A DNA stretch of 41,957 nucleotides from contig CALCZA010000045.1 in the NCBI GenBank assembly GCA_937906475.1, forward strand, positions 1-41,957, given 5' to 3'. This document shows positions 20,601 to 28,185 of this stretch, piece by piece. The first letter of the stretch is position 1, and each line of letters begins with the position of its first letter. The notes under the pieces are model-generated. The model was given only the letters and a program-made list of their open reading frames with translations, was not told the origin of the DNA and searched no databases. Origin of the DNA: an uncultured bacterium. GTDB taxonomy: Bacteria; Planctomycetota; UBA1135; UBA2386. The position numbers and the translations under genes were made by a program.

Positions 20601-20654
20601 GAGCAACTGCAGGAGAGTCGATTCATTCGCGGTGAGGAAGTCGGCGGTCGTCAC
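17631..20654 (-). CDS. Three-domain fusion: aminoglycoside-phosphotransferase-like, M23 peptidase, class III aminotransferase
   Basis: From GTG 20654 (an ATG at 20732 is possible but adds an unlikely Cys-rich leader) the product is 1007 residues. Residues about 10-330 are an APH-like kinase with HNDANDYNV (about 203-211) as catalytic loop. About 400-560 is an M23/LytM domain with the metal ligands HLGID (about 435), GHLD and HLHL (about 530). About 575-1005 is a PLP class III aminotransferase (ADDVQTGLWRTG, and Schiff-base Lys in LGKPLGNG near residue 849). The same order is known in a family related to ethanolamine-phosphate/hydroxylysine-phosphate phospho-lyases. A kinase phosphorylating an amino alcohol that the PLP domain then eliminates or transaminates is plausible. 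The role of the M23 part is unclear. No signal peptide, so cytoplasmic. Divergent from pdxH, whose product makes its cofactor. Confidence 0.92.
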   Translation of the reverse strand: MTTADFLTANESTLLQLLERDYGITGQLAPLPGEHDANLRLTNGDHSWLVKIGTTDSDRDLIGMQIAALEHAAKQTRTWSLPTIVRTEAGLAIAEAKTTDGTRPLWITTWVEGQLFADLPFVDARLCRQLGHALGEFAQALKSFSHQKTKRDLKWDLRQSAWIEVHIDEIDEASLRQIITDAYAGFEAIATPLATAPAGVIHNDANDYNVLVAGQPENRSIGLVDLGDMCHTAIVGEVAIAATYAAMHLADPLLAIDQVVAGFHASHPLSESELALIQPLIRTRLAVSIINASIQQRLRPDDPYVTISQTDANKLLRFLHGRDDQVAYERLRSACGFKARANPQRIATYLREQREQHARVLAIAHPLETAAILDLSFGSTTGGDNPLHFDADETAHRIHKAMRDANTELAIGRYAEPRPIYTNAAFGEHGPISNRRTVHLGIDVFAPAGTEVMSPLPGHVHDTEVCEGHLDYGGLVILRHQLPDGTVFGTLYGHLDPDSVAELCPGQAIDAGESFARLGSPQDNGGWPPHLHLQVLAADPSALPEVPRGVADPDDLEWHLRIYPDPSDLLALPDHRAVYRDDTDELRDQREQRFSPNLKTSYSQPLALVRGYGHAVFDSQGRKYLDAYNNVPHVGHCHPHVTRAVHEQTALLATNTRYLHAGMQRYADRLRELLPSELSVFFFTPSGSEANELALRLIRKHTGAKDLCVMDHGYHGHTTGTMAMSPYKFRQPGAPPKPDWVHVTVQPDTYRGAHQGTDAGARYAAEVADVIDGLTASGRKLAGYLCECLPSVGGQMELPEGFLAAVYQKVREAGGLCIADDVQTGLWRTGTHAFGFQIPDVVPDLLVLGKPLGNGFPLGAVVTTQEVATSFASGPEFFSTFGGSTVAMAAGNAVLDVLRDENLADNARVVGDQLLHGLRKLQERFELIGDVRGRGFFLGIELVEDRTTKQPATEAAARIKNHLREQRILIGTDGPHDNVLKIRPPMSFDAAAADCLLAELGRALASL

Positions 20655-20782
20655 GGTCGCAGTCTTCCGGGCAACGGGTTCACAAGCAAGTAGGAAGCCC
20701 AGAGCCGTGCTCGGGCATGCGCTGATCGGCAATGCTTGCCGCTCGCGTTTGCGTTTGGCGGCTGGTTTGTCACGATTGCAGT

Positions 20783-21421
20783 ATGGTTGACAAAGGTGCT
20801 TTAGATCTGAGCGATGTCGGCGGTCTTAGCCGCGGCGAGTTGCTGGCGGACCCGGTCGATCTCTTGCGTCAGTGGCTCGATCGGGCCACGGCAGCCGGTG
20901 TGCGGGATGCCAACGCGATGTCGCTGGCGACGTGCGATAGCGAGGGGCAGCCTCATTGTCGGATGGTGTTGTTGAAGCAGTTGGATGCGAACGGCCTCGG
21001 CTTCTTCACCAATAAGAACAGCAACAAGGGCGAACAACTGCGTGCCAATGCGCGCGCGGCTGCGACCTTCTGGTGGGTGGAGCCGGAGGCTCGGCAGGTG
21101 CGCATTGAAGGGGTCGTTCGTGAGTTGCCAGAAGCCGATGCACAGGCATACTTCTCGAGTCGGTCGCGGTTGGCGCAGTTGTGCAGTGCCGCCTCGCCGC
21201 AGAGTCAGGTCGTCAAGGACCGCGCGGAGTTAGAGGGCCTAGTTGTTGCGTTGGACGCTCAATTTGGTGATGGCGACATCTCGAGACCGGCTCATTGGGG
21301 TGGCTTTGCGTTGTTGCCCGAACGCGTCGAGTTTTGGCAAGAGCGTCGGGGGCGCTTGCACGATCGTTTCCAGTATCGATTGGATGCGGGGGCTTGGCGC
21401 ATCGATCGGTTGGCACCTTAG
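20783..21421 (+). CDS. pdxH: Pyridoxamine/pyridoxine 5'-phosphate oxidase
   Basis: FMN-dependent oxidation of pyridoxine/pyridoxamine 5'-phosphate to pyridoxal 5'-phosphate, cytoplasmic. ATG 20783 gives 212 residues, the usual length; the longer open frame upstream is not family-like. Conserved blocks are AMSLATCDSEGQPHCRMVLLK, FFTNKNSNKGEQL, ATFWWVEPEARQVRIEG and SRSRLAQLCSAASPQSQ. The C-terminal signature is RPAHWGGFALLPERVEFWQ then RLHDRFQYR. It is divergent from the PLP-dependent aminotransferase fusion, 128 bases apart, and this neighbourhood makes functional sense. It converges with the small gene ending at 21432. Confidence 0.97.
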   Translation: MVDKGALDLSDVGGLSRGELLADPVDLLRQWLDRATAAGVRDANAMSLATCDSEGQPHCRMVLLKQLDANGLGFFTNKNSNKGEQLRANARAAATFWWVEPEARQVRIEGVVRELPEADAQAYFSSRSRLAQLCSAASPQSQVVKDRAELEGLVVALDAQFGDGDISRPAHWGGFALLPERVEFWQERRGRLHDRFQYRLDAGAWRIDRLAP

Positions 21422-21431
21422 GTCGCGTGCG

Positions 21432-21761
21432 CTAGGCGCCGAGTCGCTGGTAGCTGCTTTGCCCGAGACCGCTTTCGCTGCCGGCTTGGATGCGCAGTTG
21501 CCGTCGGTAGTTCGCCAGTTCTTCATCGGCGCCGGCCATCGCCATGCGAATGTGGCTGCGTTCGATGGATCGTTCGGCGTGCTCTGTTTTTAGGTCGTTG
21601 CGTAGCTCTTGGTCGAACGTCTCAAGGCTCTCTTGCCAGTCGTCGAGCTCGGTTTGCAAGTTGATTAGAGCGCGGGTCATGAACCGTTCTTGGTTGTGGT
21701 ATCCGTTGCGCAGGTCGCGCAGTCGCTCGCAGTGAATGTCGGAATCAAGCGCTGACAGCAT
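21432..21761 (-). CDS. Small unknown protein, helical, acidic
   Basis: 109 residues, rich in Glu, Asp, Arg and Leu with heptad-like spacing (LINLQTELDDWQESLETFDQEL), predicted to form one long coiled-coil helix, with a Gly/Ser-rich tail. The start at ATG 21761 lies 17 bases inside the end of the upstream small gene, suggesting translational coupling (a later ATG at 21680 is possible). No signal peptide or known domain. The two small genes may encode partner helical proteins. Confidence 0.6.
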   Translation of the reverse strand: MLSALDSDIHCERLRDLRNGYHNQERFMTRALINLQTELDDWQESLETFDQELRNDLKTEHAERSIERSHIRMAMAGADEELANYRRQLRIQAGSESGLGQSSYQRLGA

Positions 21762-22014
21762 GACCCTCTACTCCGGTGGTATTGTCGATACAGGGCACGC
21801 CGTCGAGCACCTGGCGAAGCACGGCAACGTGTTCTCCATGGAGGATGTGGTCGTTGCGAAGGTCGGGCGAAGGGTCGTCGCCGCGCGCCATGGTGACGTG
21901 CATGCGAGCAGTGGTGATTGCGAGTTGGGCTTGCGCCCGGTATAGCTCAGCGTGGAGCCTCGCCGTCAGGTCAGAGGCTGCGCAAGCTGCGCCGTCGATG
22001 AGTTCCATGTCCAT
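21745..22014 (-). CDS. Small unknown protein, coupled to the next small gene
   Basis: 89 residues from ATG 22014. The first half is helix-forming and Ala-rich (SDLTARLHAELYRAQAQLAI). The second half contains RGDDPSPDLRNDHILHGEH and ends HAVSA. No recognised family, signal peptide or membrane segment. It overlaps the following gene by 17 bases in another frame. Supported only by composition and the tandem overlap. Confidence 0.5.
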   Translation of the reverse strand: MDMELIDGAACAASDLTARLHAELYRAQAQLAITTARMHVTMARGDDPSPDLRNDHILHGEHVAVLRQVLDGVPCIDNTTGVEGHAVSA

Positions 22015-22095
22015 GCATGGAGCATCGGTTGGCCGCGTGAAGACGTTGCAAAGGCGGCGATAAGATGCCGCGCCTTCTTCAAAACGGCGTAAGTG

Positions 22096-22131
22096 CGCCG
22101 GTGGGGCCCGGTGGGGCCTGCACTACCGGCG
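22096..22131 (-). terminator. Hairpin after the PD40 lipoprotein gene
   Basis: CGCCGGT (22096-22102) pairs perfectly with ACCGGCG (22125-22131). The loop holds the second unit of a tandem ten-base repeat (CCGGTGGGGC at 22098-22107 and 22108-22117). It lies about 35 bases beyond the stop at 22167. On the minus strand a short TTTT follows several bases later, so a weak terminator is plausible. Confidence 0.35.
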
Positions 22132-22166
22132 GTTGTGGGCGGCCATTGGCGGTCTTGCCGCGGGGC

Positions 22167-23285
22167 CTAGTTAGCCCATTCGGCGACGAACAGGTTGGTG
22201 TCGCCCTTTGTCGCGTTGTTGCGGTTGCTTGCGAATACCAAGAAGCGCCCACACGGCGAGAACATCGGGAAGCCGTCAAACTCGGGGCTGTTGGTGATGC
22301 GTTCGATGCCGGTGCCGTCCTCGTTGATGACGAACAGCTCGAACTCTCGAAGCCCGGTGTGGTCACCGGTCTTGGCGAAGTTCTCCACGCCGATCATGTT
22401 GCTCGAGAAGATGATGCGCTTGTCGTCGGGCAGCCAGAACGGACCGAAGTTGGCGGCGCCGTTAGTCGTGATGCGCTTGAAGTTGCCGCCGTCGCGATCG
22501 CAGACGGTGATCTCCATGTGCGATGGCTTGACGATTTGTTGGCCGAGCAAGGCCGCGTTCGTCTTGGCGACTTCGGCGTTCTTCGGGAAGGCTGACCGGA
22601 ACACGAACTTGCTGCCGTCGTGGGAGAAGAACGCGCCGCCGTCGTAGCCGGGGCGGTCGGTGATGCGCTTCACATTCGAGCCATCGGGATTCATCGTGTA
22701 GAGTTCGAGGTCGCCGTCGCGAACCGACGTGAACACGATGTCGCCCGTGACCGGGCATACTGTTGCCTCCGCGTCATAGCCGGGCGTCTTGGTTAGCTGG
22801 CGCATGCCCTTGCCATCCGGGGTGACGTCGAAGATGTCGTATTCGCGGTGCACGACCCATTGGTAGCCGCGGCCGGTCACCTTCACGACCGGTGGTGCGT
22901 CGCCGCTGTGGTGCGTCGACGCGTAGACGATGCGTTCGTCGCCTTGCGTGTAGTAGGCGCAGGTCGTGCGGCCCTTGCCCGAGCTGACGAGTTCGGTCTT
23001 ACCGGTCGACAGATCGAGAACATAGATCTGGTCGGCGGTCATGCCGCCGGACTTGCGCTGGAAGACCAGCTTCGTGCCGTCATTCGACCAATAGGCCTCG
23101 GCGTTCTCGCCTTCGAACGTCAGTTGGCGAAGGTTGCGCAGGTGCGGTTCGCTCGACTTCGAGTCGACCGGTTTGCCGGCTTGGACAACGAAGTCTACGT
23201 GCGGAACGACTGGGTCTTGGTTGGTCGGCAGTGACCCACAGGAGGCGAGGGCGCACAAGGGCACCATGAGGCTAAGCAAACGCAT
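22167..23285 (-). CDS. PD40/TolB-like beta-propeller lipoprotein
   Basis: 372 residues from ATG 23285, chosen because it gives a lipoprotein signal (MRLLSLMVPLCALASC, lipobox L-A-S-C, Cys16). The mature part is a TolB-type propeller built of PD40 repeats, for example YWSNDGTKLVFQRKSGG, VTGDIVFTSVRDGDLELY, FFSHDGSKFVFRSAFP, WLPDDKRIIFSSNMIG and FSPCGRFLVFASNRN. The repeats carry the D-G/S-x-x-I/L-V-F pattern of the family. Probably anchored in a membrane facing the periplasm. The ligand or partner is unknown; it is not the Tol-Pal TolB, as no tol genes are nearby. A longer frame to 23345 is an unlikely N-terminal extension. Confidence 0.9.
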   Translation of the reverse strand: MRLLSLMVPLCALASCGSLPTNQDPVVPHVDFVVQAGKPVDSKSSEPHLRNLRQLTFEGENAEAYWSNDGTKLVFQRKSGGMTADQIYVLDLSTGKTELVSSGKGRTTCAYYTQGDERIVYASTHHSGDAPPVVKVTGRGYQWVVHREYDIFDVTPDGKGMRQLTKTPGYDAEATVCPVTGDIVFTSVRDGDLELYTMNPDGSNVKRITDRPGYDGGAFFSHDGSKFVFRSAFPKNAEVAKTNAALLGQQIVKPSHMEITVCDRDGGNFKRITTNGAANFGPFWLPDDKRIIFSSNMIGVENFAKTGDHTGLREFELFVINEDGTGIERITNSPEFDGFPMFSPCGRFLVFASNRNNATKGDTNLFVAEWAN

Positions 23286-23462
23286 CCGGGCATGCTGGCC
23301 TGCGCACGCCTCGCCTGCAAGGCTCAGTCGAGATGCGAAAGTCACGCCAACGTCATGCGGGTAGCGTGACGGGCTAGACCACCGGGCCTAGTGGTACGGC
23401 CAGTTGGTGCCTAGCTCACTCTGAATGTTCGGCGCAGTGCCTAGTGTTCTACGCGAGAGCGC

Positions 23463-24008
23463 TTACTGCCCTTCCATCTCGGCGCTCTTGGCACCTGCAG
23501 TTGCCTGGGCACTACTGAGGTGAGTGCTATCCGCCGAAACCACCGTTGCAGTGGCTTGGGGCGCCCCCATTTCGCTCCCGCCGATCCTTCCAACAACGCC
23601 AGACTCCGGATCTGCCAGGCCGAGCAATCGTTGCTCGGCAGCTGTCAGGTCCGGGAAGGAGCTGAGGAAGGAGTCCCGCTGCTGCTGGACGAACGCGCGA
23701 ACACGTTCCATCAGATGCTGGGGATCTTCGATATCGAGCATGCCGGTGCGCATAAGCGCTTCGGCTGCCCCGCGGCGCGCGAGTTGGTCGATTTCGATCG
23801 GCGCGAGCCGGTCGTCATCGAGCCAAAACTCGGCGCGAACCTCAAAATAAGAGATTAGATTGCGCAGATGCGGGAGGGTGATCGCAGATCGCCCCTTGCA
23901 GATGTCCGTCGCAGTTTGCGGCGAGACACCTAATGCCCTGGCAAGATCCCTCTTTTTGAGCCGGCGCTGCTCAAGCAGGGCAGTGATCTTCTCGTGGATG
24001 AGGACCAT
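23463..24008 (-). CDS. XRE-family helix-turn-helix regulator with a long C-terminal region
   Basis: 181 residues. Residues about 5-65 form a Cro/CI-type helix-turn-helix (ITALLEQRRLKKRDLARALG, then VSPQTATDICKGRSAITLPHLRNLISYF). A WLDDDRLAPIE segment resembles the linker of HigA-like antitoxins, but no toxin gene is adjacent. The last 50 residues are low-complexity Ala/Ser/Thr and look disordered. Paired inverted repeats just upstream of the start may be its own operator, implying autoregulation. Targets unknown. Confidence 0.82.
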   Translation of the reverse strand: MVLIHEKITALLEQRRLKKRDLARALGVSPQTATDICKGRSAITLPHLRNLISYFEVRAEFWLDDDRLAPIEIDQLARRGAAEALMRTGMLDIEDPQHLMERVRAFVQQQRDSFLSSFPDLTAAEQRLLGLADPESGVVGRIGGSEMGAPQATATVVSADSTHLSSAQATAGAKSAEMEGQ

Positions 24009-24021
24009 AATTTCGACGCTG

Positions 24022-24059
24022 ACCGTTTAAGGCTCGAAAGCCCGTCTTATGGGGACGGT
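24022..24059. promoter_or_regulatory. Two adjacent inverted repeats upstream of the XRE gene
   Basis: GGCT-CGAA-AGCC (24031-24042) is a perfect four-base-arm hairpin. It is followed by CCGTC (24042-24046) and GACGG (24054-24058). ACCGT near 24022 and ACGGT (24055-24059) form an alternative outer pair. They lie 14-51 bases before the XRE start codon, where an operator for an autoregulated XRE protein is expected. Function not demonstrated. Confidence 0.35.
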
Positions 24060-24196
24060 AGCACCGAAACTCAGTAAGTGCAAACACAACGTCTACTACT
24101 GCTAGTGGTGGTGGGGCAGGCTCTGGAGGCGGGGGCCCCCATTTGGTCAAGGGATTCGGCGGCGGCAGCGCTGGTCGGTTGGCCCGAGCCCGTTCG

Positions 24197-25456
24197 TTAC
24201 GGCGCGATCCACTGCAGCAGTTGGTGGGCCATGATGCGATGGCCGGCTGTCGTCGGGTGGCACCAATCGACGTAGAGCTTGCGAGCATCTTCGGGGCCGC
24301 GGTTTGCCACGAACAGCGCGTTGACGTCGGCGAACGGTATCTCACATGCCTCGGCAACTTGTTGCTGTCGCTGTCGATACGTTCCTCTGGCCCGATCTGG
24401 GTAGCGGTGTCGTTCGAACACTCGTTCGAGTTCCACGCGGCCCTGCTCCTCGTCGACCGCGAGCGCGGTCACCATCGCGCGCAGCCACTGCAAATACACG
24501 TGCGACGGGTCCTTCTCGAGTGCGTCGTTGGCTAACTTGGTCGCGACGTCGACGTGGCGCTTGGTGATTTCGGTCGAGATCCGGTCGCCGAGGGCGCGGT
24601 GTTTGTCGATCTCCGCGTTCATATTGCGCGGCGGAAAGTGCAAGTTCGCCGGCGCGCCGAGCATGAGAACGCGCGCCGAGTGCTGCTTGGCGATGGCTAT
24701 CACCGCCTCGATGTTGGCCGCCATCTCGTCGTCGCTGACACGCGGGACGGAGTCGTCGGCGAAGTAGATTGGGTTCTCGGGCTCTTCTTTGCCGCGCAGC
24801 AGCGACGCCGCCCAACTTAAGAACGCGCTCTTGCCGAGCACGTTGACCAGGCCCGAGGCGAAGCCGCCTTGCTGGGCGGCGAGGTCGGAGACGCGCGCCG
24901 GCCATGCGTCGTTGTTGCCGATGCAGATGACGACAACCTGGGGTTTCAGCTCCGGGATCCAGCGTTCGGCGGTTTGCCGCATCTGGTGCGAGCTGTAACC
25001 GGGCACGCCGGTGTTGTGCACGATCCAGTGCTGGTCAGGTTGTTTTTTTGCGAGCGACGACTCAAGCAGGTCTGCGAACGTGCCGTTGTCGGACACCGTC
25101 CAGCCAAACGTCGTCGAATCGCCGATGCACAGCACCTGGCTAGAACCGTCGATTGCGCCACGCGGCCGGCCAATGCGGAAGCCGCGTTCGTCCGTGGTCG
25201 CGGTCTGGCCCAGGAACTTGACCGCCGCGTTTTTGCGAAGCGTCCAGTGCAACTCGGAGTCCCTGACGAACAACTTCGGTGAGTTGGGGTCGCCGCCGAA
25301 CTTGATCGCGCTGTAGCTGCTCTGGTCGGTGCTGCTAAACAGCCGGACGAGAACTTCGGGCACGATGAAGAATACTGTCACGGCTAACAGCACGGCCACC
25401 AGCTTGAATCGGCGGTTTTGAGACCGCTTCGTTGGCTGTGGCTGGCTGGTGCTCAT
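24197..25456 (-). CDS. Membrane-anchored SGNH/GDSL hydrolase
   Basis: 419 residues from ATG 25456 (an ATG at 25474 adds six residues). A basic N-tail is followed by one membrane helix (FKLVAVLLAVTVFFIVPEVLV). The SGNH core has block I GDSTTFGW, block II NTGVPGYSS, block III VICIGNNDAW and block V DWCHPTTAGH, so the catalytic Ser, Gly, Asn and Asp/His residues are all present. The fold removes or adds acyl groups, often acetyl esters on polysaccharides, and the anchored catalytic domain would face the periplasm. The region between blocks III and V contains a helical insert that may be repeat-like. Divergent from the lipoprotein at 25544. Confidence 0.9.
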   Translation of the reverse strand: MSTSQPQPTKRSQNRRFKLVAVLLAVTVFFIVPEVLVRLFSSTDQSSYSAIKFGGDPNSPKLFVRDSELHWTLRKNAAVKFLGQTATTDERGFRIGRPRGAIDGSSQVLCIGDSTTFGWTVSDNGTFADLLESSLAKKQPDQHWIVHNTGVPGYSSHQMRQTAERWIPELKPQVVVICIGNNDAWPARVSDLAAQQGGFASGLVNVLGKSAFLSWAASLLRGKEEPENPIYFADDSVPRVSDDEMAANIEAVIAIAKQHSARVLMLGAPANLHFPPRNMNAEIDKHRALGDRISTEITKRHVDVATKLANDALEKDPSHVYLQWLRAMVTALAVDEEQGRVELERVFERHRYPDRARGTYRQRQQQVAEACEIPFADVNALFVANRGPEDARKLYVDWCHPTTAGHRIMAHQLLQWIAP

Positions 25457-25543
25457 GGCGTGCAGACTAACCATTGGGGCTGCGATGGAATAGATCCCGT
25501 GGCATGACGGGCGCTTCCAGAGCTTCAGGGCTAGGATGATCGC

Positions 25544-26344
25544 GTGCTGTCGAAGTTGGTATTGATCGTGATCTCAGCTGTGTTGCTTGCCGGTTGCGTC
25601 GGGAATGGCTTGCCGCCATCCGTCTGGCCGCCCAACAACTTCCGCCTCGTGGTGGAGGAAGTTCAACGCGAAGGGGCCTCTGTACACGTCATCCGACGGA
25701 TTCAGGTGGTCGCCGATGGCACCGTGATCTACGGCACGTCATCGGCGCCGCTCGTCGATGTCGAGACCGGCGTCAGCTGGCCGGTGTTCGATCGCCTGTC
25801 GGTTTATCGCCTCGAACCCGATTGCGTGCGCGTGTTGGCGCGTCGCATTGCTCGCCTCGGTATTAGCGACTTCGTTGTGCCTGCGTCGGCGGTCGGCCAG
25901 GGAGTTGGCCCGGGCTTGACGCTGCAATGGCAGGCATTCGGTAGCCAGCGCATCGTGCCGAGTTCTGGTCGGCTGCGTGGACCGATGGCCGAAATCATGG
26001 CAGTGGTTGCGTCGTATTTGCCGCCCGGTGAGGCCTTCGCCACTGAGATGAGTCGCCCGATTGTGCCGGTGTTGCGCGGGGTGCCCAAGCCGAAGGTGGG
26101 AGTGGCTGAGGCGCTCCTCGCCTTTAACGAACGCATCCGCGAGGACCCGGACGACAGTGAACTCGTGCTCGCGGCCTACGCGCTCGCGTGCTCGGCCGGC
26201 GATTGGCAGCACGCCGAGATACTGTTGGAGCGTTGGCAGCAACTTGAGCGTTCGAAGCCGCGCAAACCGGGGTTCTCAGACAACGCCGGCAGCGAAATCG
26301 AGGCGCGCACCAAATCGTTGAAGAGCTTCCTGCCGTCGGCTTGA
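25544..26344 (+). CDS. Unknown lipoprotein, 266 residues
   Basis: The GTG at 25544 gives a textbook lipoprotein signal (MLSKLVLIVISAVLLAGC, lipobox L-A-G-C, Cys18). The mature protein begins with a beta-rich domain (residues about 30-150) and ends with a helical region (about 180-255) of TPR-like spacing: VAEALLAFNERIREDPDD then VLAAYALACSAGDWQHAEILLERW. No family can be named. It is divergent from the SGNH hydrolase (87 bases between) and converges with asnB, whose stop is 25 bases away. Probably an inner- or outer-membrane-anchored protein with a protein-binding C-terminus. Confidence 0.8.
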   Translation: MLSKLVLIVISAVLLAGCVGNGLPPSVWPPNNFRLVVEEVQREGASVHVIRRIQVVADGTVIYGTSSAPLVDVETGVSWPVFDRLSVYRLEPDCVRVLARRIARLGISDFVVPASAVGQGVGPGLTLQWQAFGSQRIVPSSGRLRGPMAEIMAVVASYLPPGEAFATEMSRPIVPVLRGVPKPKVGVAEALLAFNERIREDPDDSELVLAAYALACSAGDWQHAEILLERWQQLERSKPRKPGFSDNAGSEIEARTKSLKSFLPSA

Positions 26345-26369
26345 GTTGCCCGCGCGGTATACGGATGGT

Positions 26370-28172
26370 CTATTGACCGTCTTCTGTGCTGCGCAGGTAC
26401 AGTTCGTAGGCCAGCAGCAAATACAGCGCGTGGCCTAGGTCCGTCGTGCCTCGGCGGTGGCGATCAACGGCCGCTTCGAGTCCGCGCGGCCGCAGGTGCT
26501 CGCGCGATCGACTGCGCGGATCTGCGAGCACGTCGAGCAGCGCCGTGTCGCCACGGAACCAGTCGTCGAGAGGCAGCGAGAACCCAATCTTAGGCAACTG
26601 TCGCACCGATTCTGGCAACTCGTCCCGGAACGCTTCACGAAGGGCTCGTTTGCCGAGGCTGGTGTTGTCCCTGCCAAACGATTCTAAACCAGCCTCGAGA
26701 TACGGGCAGCGGCCTTCGATGCCGGCGGCCATCAGCGCGACGTCGACTTTGGGCAGTAAGTCGCGCGGCAAGTAGTTCGACACGTCGTCGTCACGTGATG
26801 CCAACGCGATGCCGTTCGCTAGATCAGGCATGGCTTCGGCATCGCGCCAGCAGCGCCTTCGCGCCAGCTCTGGCGCTAGAACTTGCTTGGCAAGCGCCGG
26901 TGGGGTGACGGCGAGCAACGCCCGGATGGGATTTGCGGCGATGGTTGCGCGCCAATAGCGGGCGGCCTTGTGCATCGACCAGCGCGAACCGAACGGCCGC
27001 AGGGCACGCAGCCTCGGCATGCGCGCGATGGCCCGATAGCGGCGGTAGCCGAGCAGCAACTCGTCGGCGCCTTCGCCACCGAGCATGATGCGCACTCCGT
27101 CGCGGGCCGCCGTTTGCGCGACGGCATGCACGGCGAGGATGGATGGATCGCCGAGCGGTTGTCCGGCGAGGCGCGTCAATCGTGGCAAGGCCTCCAATAC
27201 TTCGGGGCCGCCATCGATGCGGCGCAGCGGCAGCCCAGTTGCGAGTGCCACCGCCTCGGCCGCTTTGCGTTCGGCGGATCCCGTGCCGGTAGCGCGGAAT
27301 TGATAAGCGGGGGTCGATTCGCTAATCGTGCCGAGTGCCAGTGCCAGGCAGCTACTGTCGATGCCGCCCGACAAGAACAGGCCGCTGGGCGACGGGCTGT
27401 CGATGCAGTGCCGAACACTGGTGATCAGGCGTTCGCGCAAGCCAGCGCTGGTCGTGTTTGGGGCGCGACTGCTAGTGGTTGCTGGGCGACACCATTGCTT
27501 GGCGCTGGTATCGGCGACGAACGGCTCGCCTCTCTGTGGGATCGAGGTGACTTGCAGGCGTGCCGAGAATCGGTGCGGTCGATCAACCGACCAGCCGTAG
27601 CGAAACCACTCGGCGAGTCGCCGTGGGTTGTCGATCTTTGGCATCCCGAGTTGTTGCAGCGCGGCGAGTGTCGATGCGAAGGCGACGAGTTGCCAGTGCT
27701 CGCCAACCCGCGCGATTAAGCAGTGCAGCGGCTTCTCGCCGTAGCGATCTTGGCCGAAGGTCAGTTCGCCCGTCTTGGTGTCGACGACCGCGAAGGCGTG
27801 GTGGCCGCGCAGTGTTCGCAGAGCCTCTGTCTGCTTGCTGGCAACGGCTAGCAGCGGTAGCCAGGCATCGTTGGGTGGGGCGGCGAGGGCTTCGGCTCCC
27901 GGAAGAAACGTGCGCCACAGAGTGCGCGCATTGGTGATCGCGCCGTTCATGACGCCGATGAAGCGACCGCCGCGTCGCACGACTGGTTGCCGCGATTTCG
28001 GGCCGGAGATCGCGAGGCGGGCGCAGCCGAGCCACCAGTCGCCGGCGTGTTCGGTGGCTTGGCCGTCGGGCCCGCGCCAGGCGAGTTCGGCCGTCGCCTG
28101 GCTTATCGCCGTCTGTGGGTCGAGCCCAAGCGTCATCAGCCAGTCGTTGCGCGCTCCGACGATGCCGCACAT
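26370..28172 (-). CDS. asnB: Asparagine synthase (glutamine-hydrolysing)
   Basis: 600 residues from ATG 28172, chosen because Cys2 must become the N-terminal nucleophile (MCGIVGARN); the 70-codon upstream extension is rejected. Glutaminase domain about 1-200 (AWRGPDGQ, DRYGEKPLHC; NGAITN stands where NGEIYN is usual). Synthetase domain about 230-600 with the pyrophosphate loop SGGIDSS near residue 268 and GGEGADELLLGYRRY. It makes asparagine from aspartate, ATP and glutamine. Paralogues of this type also amidate sugars or peptides in envelope or secondary metabolism, and the altered glutaminase motifs leave that open. The inositol-phosphate synthase gene is 13 bases upstream, in the same direction. 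Confidence 0.93.
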   Translation of the reverse strand: MCGIVGARNDWLMTLGLDPQTAISQATAELAWRGPDGQATEHAGDWWLGCARLAISGPKSRQPVVRRGGRFIGVMNGAITNARTLWRTFLPGAEALAAPPNDAWLPLLAVASKQTEALRTLRGHHAFAVVDTKTGELTFGQDRYGEKPLHCLIARVGEHWQLVAFASTLAALQQLGMPKIDNPRRLAEWFRYGWSVDRPHRFSARLQVTSIPQRGEPFVADTSAKQWCRPATTSSRAPNTTSAGLRERLITSVRHCIDSPSPSGLFLSGGIDSSCLALALGTISESTPAYQFRATGTGSAERKAAEAVALATGLPLRRIDGGPEVLEALPRLTRLAGQPLGDPSILAVHAVAQTAARDGVRIMLGGEGADELLLGYRRYRAIARMPRLRALRPFGSRWSMHKAARYWRATIAANPIRALLAVTPPALAKQVLAPELARRRCWRDAEAMPDLANGIALASRDDDVSNYLPRDLLPKVDVALMAAGIEGRCPYLEAGLESFGRDNTSLGKRALREAFRDELPESVRQLPKIGFSLPLDDWFRGDTALLDVLADPRSRSREHLRPRGLEAAVDRHRRGTTDLGHALYLLLAYELYLRSTEDGQ

Positions 28173-28185
28173 TGTCTTTAACCTG

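Noticed and set aside
22098-22117. Tandem ten-base repeat CCGGTGGGGC x2 as a possible regulatory array
   Set aside because: Only two copies, explained as part of the hairpin after the PD40 gene.
26883-27719. 278-codon plus-strand ORF opposite asnB
   Set aside because: Antisense shadow of the SGGIDSS-containing frame.
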